Below, piece by piece: positions 59,281-64,000 of a stretch of 64,000 nucleotides of DNA. Position numbers and translations under genes: made by a program. Origin of the DNA: Marinobacterium iners (lineage in GTDB: Bacteria; Pseudomonadota; Gammaproteobacteria; Pseudomonadales; Balneatricaceae); NCBI RefSeq assembly GCF_017310015.1, contig NZ_CP022297.1, positions 2,418,001-2,482,000 of the forward strand. The letters are read 5' to 3'. The notes below the pieces were generated by a model. It made no database searches and was not told the DNA's origin. It was given only the letters and a program-made list of their open reading frames with translations. Each line of letters starts with the position of its first letter. The first letter of the stretch is position 1.

Positions 59281-59487
59281 ATGAAGAAACAGAAACGGGA
59301 TCGTACCTCTACTCTGTTTAATCGTGGATTCATGGCTGGCATCAACGGGCGTTCCCGTGAGGAATGCCCAGTCCAGACAGTTGAGCTGCGCAGTCACTGG
59401 ATGAGTGGCTGGCGCGAAGGACGTGAGGCGCACTGGAGTGGAATGTCCGGCGTTTCTGCTATCCAACACAACCCTTCAATGCACTGA
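59281..59487 (+). CDS. rmf: Ribosome modulation factor
   Basis: The 68-residue product begins MKKQKRDRTSTLFNRGFMAG and contains NGRSREECP and the later SGWREGREAHW, all as in Rmf. Rmf converts 70S ribosomes into inactive 100S dimers in stationary phase. The ATG at 59281 has GAGG nine bases ahead; longer upstream frames are not conserved. The C-terminal tail is somewhat longer than E. coli Rmf (55 residues), as in Pseudomonas relatives. It lies between rlmL and pyrD as in many gammaproteobacteria. Confidence 0.95.
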   Translation: MKKQKRDRTSTLFNRGFMAGINGRSREECPVQTVELRSHWMSGWREGREAHWSGMSGVSAIQHNPSMH

Positions 59488-59515
59488 CGGTGCAACTCAC
59501 CTCTTAAATCTGAAC

Positions 59516-59539
59516 GGCAGGCCTGCTCGCAGGCCTGCC
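59516..59539. terminator. Shared hairpin between rmf and pyrD
   Basis: GGCAGGCCTGC and GCAGGCCTGCC are perfect 11-base arms with a two-base gap, between two convergent genes. There is no clear T-tract, so it may be a rho-aided terminator for both. Confidence 0.65.
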
Positions 59540-59546
59540 GCCGGGT

Positions 59547-60575
59547 TCAACCTCGCTTAAGCTGTTCAATTGCTTCAAGCGAATCCCGTACCAGTGACGG
59601 CCCACGATAGATGAATCCGGTATAGATCTGCACCAGGCTGGCGCCCGCCTCGATTTTCTCGGCAGCATCAAAGCCTTCGGTAATCCCCCCCACACCGATG
59701 ATCGGCAGAGCACCATCCAGATGTGAAGCCAGTGTCCTGATCACCTCAGTAGAACGATTGCGTACCGGTGCGCCACTCAAGCCACCCGCCTCATCCGACA
59801 GTGGGCTGTCTTCAACCCCCTCGCGTGACAGCGTAGTGTTGGTGGCAATCACACCATCCATCTCGTAGGTTTTGAGAGCGGTGGCTACAAGCCCCAGCTC
59901 TTCATCATTCATGTCCGGAGCAATCTTGACCGCAATGGGTACATAACGTCCATGCAGACTGGCCTGCCTGGCCTGTTCGGTTTTCAGAGCATCCAGCAGA
60001 CTGTTCAGCGAATCTCCGAACTGCAGTGTACGCAAGCCCGGCGTGTTGGGCGATGAAACATTGACCGTAATGTAGCTGGCACGGGAATACACTTTGCGCA
60101 TGCAAACCAGATAGTCCTGATCCGCCTGCTCGTTCGGAGTATCCTTGTTCTTGCCGATATTGATGCCCAAAACACCCTTGTACCGGCTGCGATCAAGATT
60201 CTTCAACAGCTGATCAACGCCTGCGTTGTTGAACCCCATACGATTGATAATGGCATCGTGCTCCGGAATCCGAAACAGTCGAGGCTTTGGATTACCCGGC
60301 TGTGGCCTGGGAGTTACCGTACCCACCTCAATAAAGCCGAAGCCCATGGCAGCCAGGCCATCGACGGCGGTACCGTTTTTGTCCAGACCCGCCGCAAGCC
60401 CAACCGGGTTGGGAAAGCGAATGCCCATCACCTTGGTTGGCAGCGAAATTTGCTGAGCACCCAACAGGCGAGGCAAACCCAGAGAGGCAGCAAGGTTCAT
60501 ACTACCCAATGCCAGTTCGTGCGAGGTTTCGGCGTCCAGCCTGAACATGAGTGCGCGTGCGAGGTCGTAGAGCAT
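59547..60575 (-). CDS. pyrD: Dihydroorotate dehydrogenase (quinone), class 2
   Basis: The N-terminal helix (LYDLARALMFRLDAETSHELAL) is the membrane/quinone-binding part of class 2 enzymes. The FMN barrel has NRMGFNNAG near 110, the catalytic Ser in NVSSPNTPGLR near 172 and GVGGITEG near 290. The enzyme oxidises dihydroorotate to orotate in pyrimidine synthesis and passes electrons to quinone. ATG 60575 fits the family length (about 342 residues); an ATG 12 codons upstream is possible. Confidence 0.94.
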   Translation of the reverse strand: MLYDLARALMFRLDAETSHELALGSMNLAASLGLPRLLGAQQISLPTKVMGIRFPNPVGLAAGLDKNGTAVDGLAAMGFGFIEVGTVTPRPQPGNPKPRLFRIPEHDAIINRMGFNNAGVDQLLKNLDRSRYKGVLGINIGKNKDTPNEQADQDYLVCMRKVYSRASYITVNVSSPNTPGLRTLQFGDSLNSLLDALKTEQARQASLHGRYVPIAVKIAPDMNDEELGLVATALKTYEMDGVIATNTTLSREGVEDSPLSDEAGGLSGAPVRNRSTEVIRTLASHLDGALPIIGVGGITEGFDAAEKIEAGASLVQIYTGFIYRGPSLVRDSLEAIEQLKRG

Positions 60576-60642
60576 GAGAGTCACTGAGGTGGTTATAAAC
60601 TGAGGCCACATTATAGGCGAGCGGCCGGGTTATGAACACCAC

Positions 60643-60864
60643 TCAACTCAAGCGCTGGATATCCTCCAGTTTGCCTGCGTCACTGAAGCGGATGCGAAAG
60701 GTGCCCCTGATGCCTTCATGCAGCAGCCAGGGGCGCAGAATATTGGCCGGGAACTGTACTCGACGACCGTCCCGGGCGCGGGTTGATACCACCCGGGACG
60801 GGCCCCGATACACTTTCAAGAATTCTTCACTGCTGATCCTGAGATCAACAATTATTTCGTTCAT
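60643..60864 (-). CDS. DUF2835 protein (73 aa)
   Basis: The sequence EFLKVYRGPSRVVSTRARDGRRVQ…ILRPW matches DUF2835, a small gammaproteobacterial family of unknown function. The ATG directly follows the stop of the glutamate dehydrogenase gene (TAGATG), indicating translational coupling. Length is normal. Confidence 0.82.
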   Translation of the reverse strand: MNEIIVDLRISSEEFLKVYRGPSRVVSTRARDGRRVQFPANILRPWLLHEGIRGTFRIRFSDAGKLEDIQRLS

Positions 60865-63800
60865 CTAGCCACTGGATTCCGTCAAGCTACTGCAGCGGGC
60901 CAGATCGGCCAGCTCTCGTGTGGCGACAGTATACATTGCGTAATCCTGAACACTGGCATTTTTCAACTCGGTCAAAATGTTAAGCCAGCGCTCCACATGC
61001 GGCTGATTCTGCTCCTGCCAGGCATCCAGGCGCGCTTCCAGCCCCGACTGGTCCAGCTTGCCTTTTGGGGCAAACAGGGTCGCAATCAGAGCGCGTTGCT
61101 GAGTATCCAGATCATCACGGAAACTGTCCCGCGCAAGAGCCTGCCAGTAGCTGTTCACATCCAGATCGTTTAGCTGAGTGCTGAACCATTGCAACTCAAG
61201 CGCATCACCCATGCTGAAATGTGCTTTTGCTGCCAGTTCTACAGACACTTCGCAGTCATGCGCCACTTCTATGATGCCCAGCAGCGGATACAATGCTCTT
61301 GAGCCAGCGACACGCTGCGCCAGCTTCTCGGGAACGCCTGCATCGACATAACGGTCATGTGCACTCTGCCACACTTCCAATGGCTGCCCACTCAGCAGGT
61401 TGCCCAGCTCAGGCACCAATTTCACCAAGCAGGGGCTAAAATGTTCGGCTTCCTTGGCGCAGTCGAGCGTACCTTGACGGTTACGAACAAACCAGCGCGT
61501 CACGCGCCGAATCAAATGCTGCAAATCATGCATCATCTCAAGCTGCACATCGGCCTTAACCTTGTAATCAAGCCCTTCAATCTCTTGCCACAGCGGCTTC
61601 AGATTGAAAATATCCCGAGCCAAAACATAGGCACGTACCACATGCTCTATGTCGGCTCCCGTAGAGGTCAGCAAGCGATCAACAAAATTGATGCCCATAA
61701 GATTGACCATTTGATTTGCGATCTGAGTAGCAATAATCTCGCGGCGCAGTCGATGTTCATTGAGGGCATCAGAATAGGTTTTGCAGATTCGTGCAGGAAA
61801 GGCCGTGGCCAGCTCTTGCGCCAGATAGGGATCATCCGGCACCGTAGACGCCAGTAACAGCTCCTTGAGATCAGCCTTACTGTAGGAAACCAGCACTGAC
61901 AGTTCCGGTCGACTGAACCCCTGACGATTGTTCTGCCGGTCGGCCAACTGTTCATCTGTCGGCAGGAATTCCAGCTTGCGTTTGAGTTTCCCCTGAGATT
62001 CCAACGCATTGATAAAGCGCCTGTACTCAGCCATGGAGCTTGCAGAACGCGCCTCCGCCAGTGAAATTGCCTGTACCTGACGGTAGTTGTTCTGTAGCAC
62101 CAGCTCCGCGACATCATCAGTCATGTCACTGAGAAGCTTATTACGCTGGCGTGCGGTCATATCACCACTGGCCACCAGCTGATTCAGCAGAATCTTGATA
62201 TTCACTTCGTGGTCGGAGCAGTCAACGCCACCTGCGTTGTCAATGAAATCGGTATTAAGGCGGCAGCCATTGCATGCCAGCTCCATACGCGCACGCTGGG
62301 TCAGCCCCAGATTACCCCCTTCTCCAACCACGCGCGCGCGGACCTGCGGCGCATCGACTCGCAGGCCATCATTGGCCTTGTCACCCGCATCGGCATGAGC
62401 TTCATCGCTGGCCTTGATGTAGGTACCGATACCACCGTTCCAGATCAGATCCACCTCGGCACACAGCAGGGCCGAGATCAGCTCATTGGGTGTAACTCGG
62501 CTTGAAGTCAGACCGGTCAACCGCTTGATTTCTGGCGTCAAACTGATCGACTTGGCGCTGCGATTAAAGATACCACCGCCTTTGGAGATCAATTTGGCGT
62601 CATAGTCCCCCCAGCCCGAGCGTGGCAGCTCAAACAGACGCTGACGCTCCTTGAATGAAGCCGCGGGGTCCGGGTCAGGGTCGATGAAAACATGCAAATG
62701 ATTGAACGCGGCCACCAATTTGATCTGATCCGAGCGCAGCATGCCGTTACCAAACACATCGCCAGACATGTCACCGATCCCAATGCATGTGAACGGCTCT
62801 TTTGCCGTATTCAGTCCCAACTCACGGAAATGCCGCTCTACCGATACCCAGGCGCCGCGTGCGGTAATGCCCATTTTCTTGTGGTCATACCCCTGACTGC
62901 CACCGGAGGCGAAGGCATCACCCAGCCAAAAATTGTAATCGGCGGCAATTTCATTGGCGATATCAGAGAACGTTGCAGTGCCCTTGTCCGCGGCCACAAC
63001 CAGATAGGTATCGTCTTCGTCGTGGCGTACGACTGCCTTGGGAGGTACGACCTCACCCTCAATCAGATTGTCGGTTATATCCAGCAGGGCACGAATAAAG
63101 GTGCGATAACAGCTTACGCCCTCCTCCATCCAGGCTTCACGACTCATATCCGAATGCAGATGTCGCGCGACAAAGCCACCCTTCGCACCGACAGGAACAA
63201 TAACCGCGTTCTTCACCTGCTGAGCCTTGACCAGCCCCAGCACCTCGGTACGGAAGTCTTCCAGGCGATCAGACCAGCGCAACCCGCCGCGGGCAACCTT
63301 GCCACCGCGTAGATGCACCCCTTCCACCCGCGGAGAATGCACATAAATTTCAAACAAGGGCCGAGGCTCGGGCACGTGAGGAATATCACGCGGCGAAAGC
63401 TTTAACGACAGATAGGGCTTGGGCTGACCACCAAGCTGCTGGTAGAAGTTGGTTCTTAATGTGGCACGTATCAGTGCCAGATACTGACGGATTGCCTGAT
63501 CTTCGTTCAGACTGGCGACCTCTTCAAGCCCCTGAAGAATATCCGCTTCCAACTTGTCTTCCCGTTTGGGATCGGCCCTGTCAGGGTCGAAGCGTGCAGC
63601 AAACAGCTCCACCAGCAGTCGTGCCAGCGCCACATGATGTTTGAGCGCCAGACTGATCGCTTCCTGACTGATCGGAAAGCGAATCTGTTTCATGTAGCCG
63701 GCATAGGCTCTCAGCAGCGCAACCTGACGCCAGTGCAGCTGCGCCCCAAGCACCAGCTTGTTGAAGTCGTCATTACCGGTATTGCCGTTCCAGATATTCA

Positions 63801-64000
63801 GGAAAGCATCTTCGAACAGGTTCTGCATAGTTTCGGCCGTAACCTGTTGCTTGCCGGTGTAGCGCAGATTGAAGTCGTGAATCCAGATACAGCGTCCGTC
63901 TGTTTCCACCTGGTAGGGGTGTTCATCGATAACTCTGAGACCCAGATTTTCCAGTACCGGCAGCACATCTGACAGCGGCAGCGCCTGTCCAAAATGGTAA
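60865..64000 (-). CDS. gdhB: NAD-dependent glutamate dehydrogenase (large type), N-terminus beyond window
   Basis: The frame is open to the right edge; the last visible codons read YHFGQALPLSDVLPVLENLG, typical of the middle of the roughly 1600-residue GDH180 family. Downstream are the family motifs GGKVARGGLRWSDR, a VPVGAKGGFV segment, GDMSGDVFGNGML, the FDIDPDP-like region and NNAGGVDCSDHEVNIK. The enzyme deaminates glutamate to 2-oxoglutarate with NAD and is used for amino-acid catabolism. About 1045 residues are visible. DUF2835 is coupled downstream. Confidence 0.93.
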   Translation of the reverse strand, partial: YHFGQALPLSDVLPVLENLGLRVIDEHPYQVETDGRCIWIHDFNLRYTGKQQVTAETMQNLFEDAFLNIWNGNTGNDDFNKLVLGAQLHWRQVALLRAYAGYMKQIRFPISQEAISLALKHHVALARLLVELFAARFDPDRADPKREDKLEADILQGLEEVASLNEDQAIRQYLALIRATLRTNFYQQLGGQPKPYLSLKLSPRDIPHVPEPRPLFEIYVHSPRVEGVHLRGGKVARGGLRWSDRLEDFRTEVLGLVKAQQVKNAVIVPVGAKGGFVARHLHSDMSREAWMEEGVSCYRTFIRALLDITDNLIEGEVVPPKAVVRHDEDDTYLVVAADKGTATFSDIANEIAADYNFWLGDAFASGGSQGYDHKKMGITARGAWVSVERHFRELGLNTAKEPFTCIGIGDMSGDVFGNGMLRSDQIKLVAAFNHLHVFIDPDPDPAASFKERQRLFELPRSGWGDYDAKLISKGGGIFNRSAKSISLTPEIKRLTGLTSSRVTPNELISALLCAEVDLIWNGGIGTYIKASDEAHADAGDKANDGLRVDAPQVRARVVGEGGNLGLTQRARMELACNGCRLNTDFIDNAGGVDCSDHEVNIKILLNQLVASGDMTARQRNKLLSDMTDDVAELVLQNNYRQVQAISLAEARSASSMAEYRRFINALESQGKLKRKLEFLPTDEQLADRQNNRQGFSRPELSVLVSYSKADLKELLLASTVPDDPYLAQELATAFPARICKTYSDALNEHRLRREIIATQIANQMVNLMGINFVDRLLTSTGADIEHVVRAYVLARDIFNLKPLWQEIEGLDYKVKADVQLEMMHDLQHLIRRVTRWFVRNRQGTLDCAKEAEHFSPCLVKLVPELGNLLSGQPLEVWQSAHDRYVDAGVPEKLAQRVAGSRALYPLLGIIEVAHDCEVSVELAAKAHFSMGDALELQWFSTQLNDLDVNSYWQALARDSFRDDLDTQQRALIATLFAPKGKLDQSGLEARLDAWQEQNQPHVERWLNILTELKNASVQDYAMYTVATRELADLARCSSLTESSG

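Noticed and set aside
1..64000. rRNA operons, tRNA genes and CRISPR arrays
   Set aside because: None was recognised on reading through the spacers on both strands.

Overview
The window joins two very different pieces of DNA. Bases 1 to about 18,000 are AT-rich and carry cargo typical of a conjugative or integrative element: a ParA-type partition ATPase, two large polytopic proteins with a DotA/TraY-like layout, three DNA-methyltransferase-like genes without a restriction partner, an ArdC-type antirestriction protease, two secreted proteins of unknown function and many small unknown genes. From about 18,002 to 64,000 the sequence is GC-rich, densely packed core chromosome of a gammaproteobacterium. 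The gene set (malate:quinone oxidoreductase, NAD-dependent large glutamate dehydrogenase, PtsP, RlmKL, Rmf, PyrD, TgpA/DUF58/MoxR, a CbrA-like transporter domain, bactofilin) suggests an Oceanospirillales- or Pseudomonadales-type marine bacterium; I cannot name the genus from this alone.

The junction lies inside hrpA. The RNA helicase is readable on the minus strand from its start to the motif V codons (…IVLSTNV) and then runs into 19 element-encoded codons and a stop, so helicase motifs V and VI are lost here. The last element-side 140 bases carry duplicated short motifs and dyads that look like recombinase-binding sites. No integrase, replication gene or left end is visible, so the element extends beyond base 1.

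Element layout: minus-strand unknown genes (1-1297); two plus-strand genes, one with an H-NS-like N terminus and its own promoter and terminator (1431-2376); the two membrane proteins (2374-7919); a ParA pair (8000-9420); small unknown genes (9620-10975); then a plus-strand array (11222-14763) with a degenerate N6-methylase, an unknown gene, two DPPY methyltransferases and a further unknown gene. This array has two pairs of near-identical hairpin leaders, and four successive proteins end in Ala-Ala. ArdC, a secreted protein on each side of it and a HAD protein close the element. Similar AT dyads recur in six promoter regions.

Chromosome layout: hrpA fragment, acyl-CoA ligase and YafJ amidotransferase; bactofilin and M23 peptidase; a PutA-like protein that has lost catalytic residues of both enzymes; PpnN, PhoH/PIN and Mqo; YidD; an SSS-STAC transporter-like protein without a kinase; MscS; an SH3/YgiM protein; a CBS-PAS-GGDEF-EAL protein; PtsP. 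A locus at 39.7-46.0 kb combines two ATP-grasp ligases, a formylglutamate-hydrolase/DUF1704 fusion, a second YafJ amidotransferase and an MFS transporter, and is the best candidate for an uncharacterised amino-acid ligation/removal system. Next come a double-receiver regulator and chemoreceptor sharing one palindromic terminator, the MoxR-DUF58-TgpA-YgjP operon, an amine oxidase, SlyD, AmtB with a strong sigma-54 promoter match, RlmKL, Rmf, PyrD, DUF2835 and the incomplete glutamate dehydrogenase gene at the right edge.
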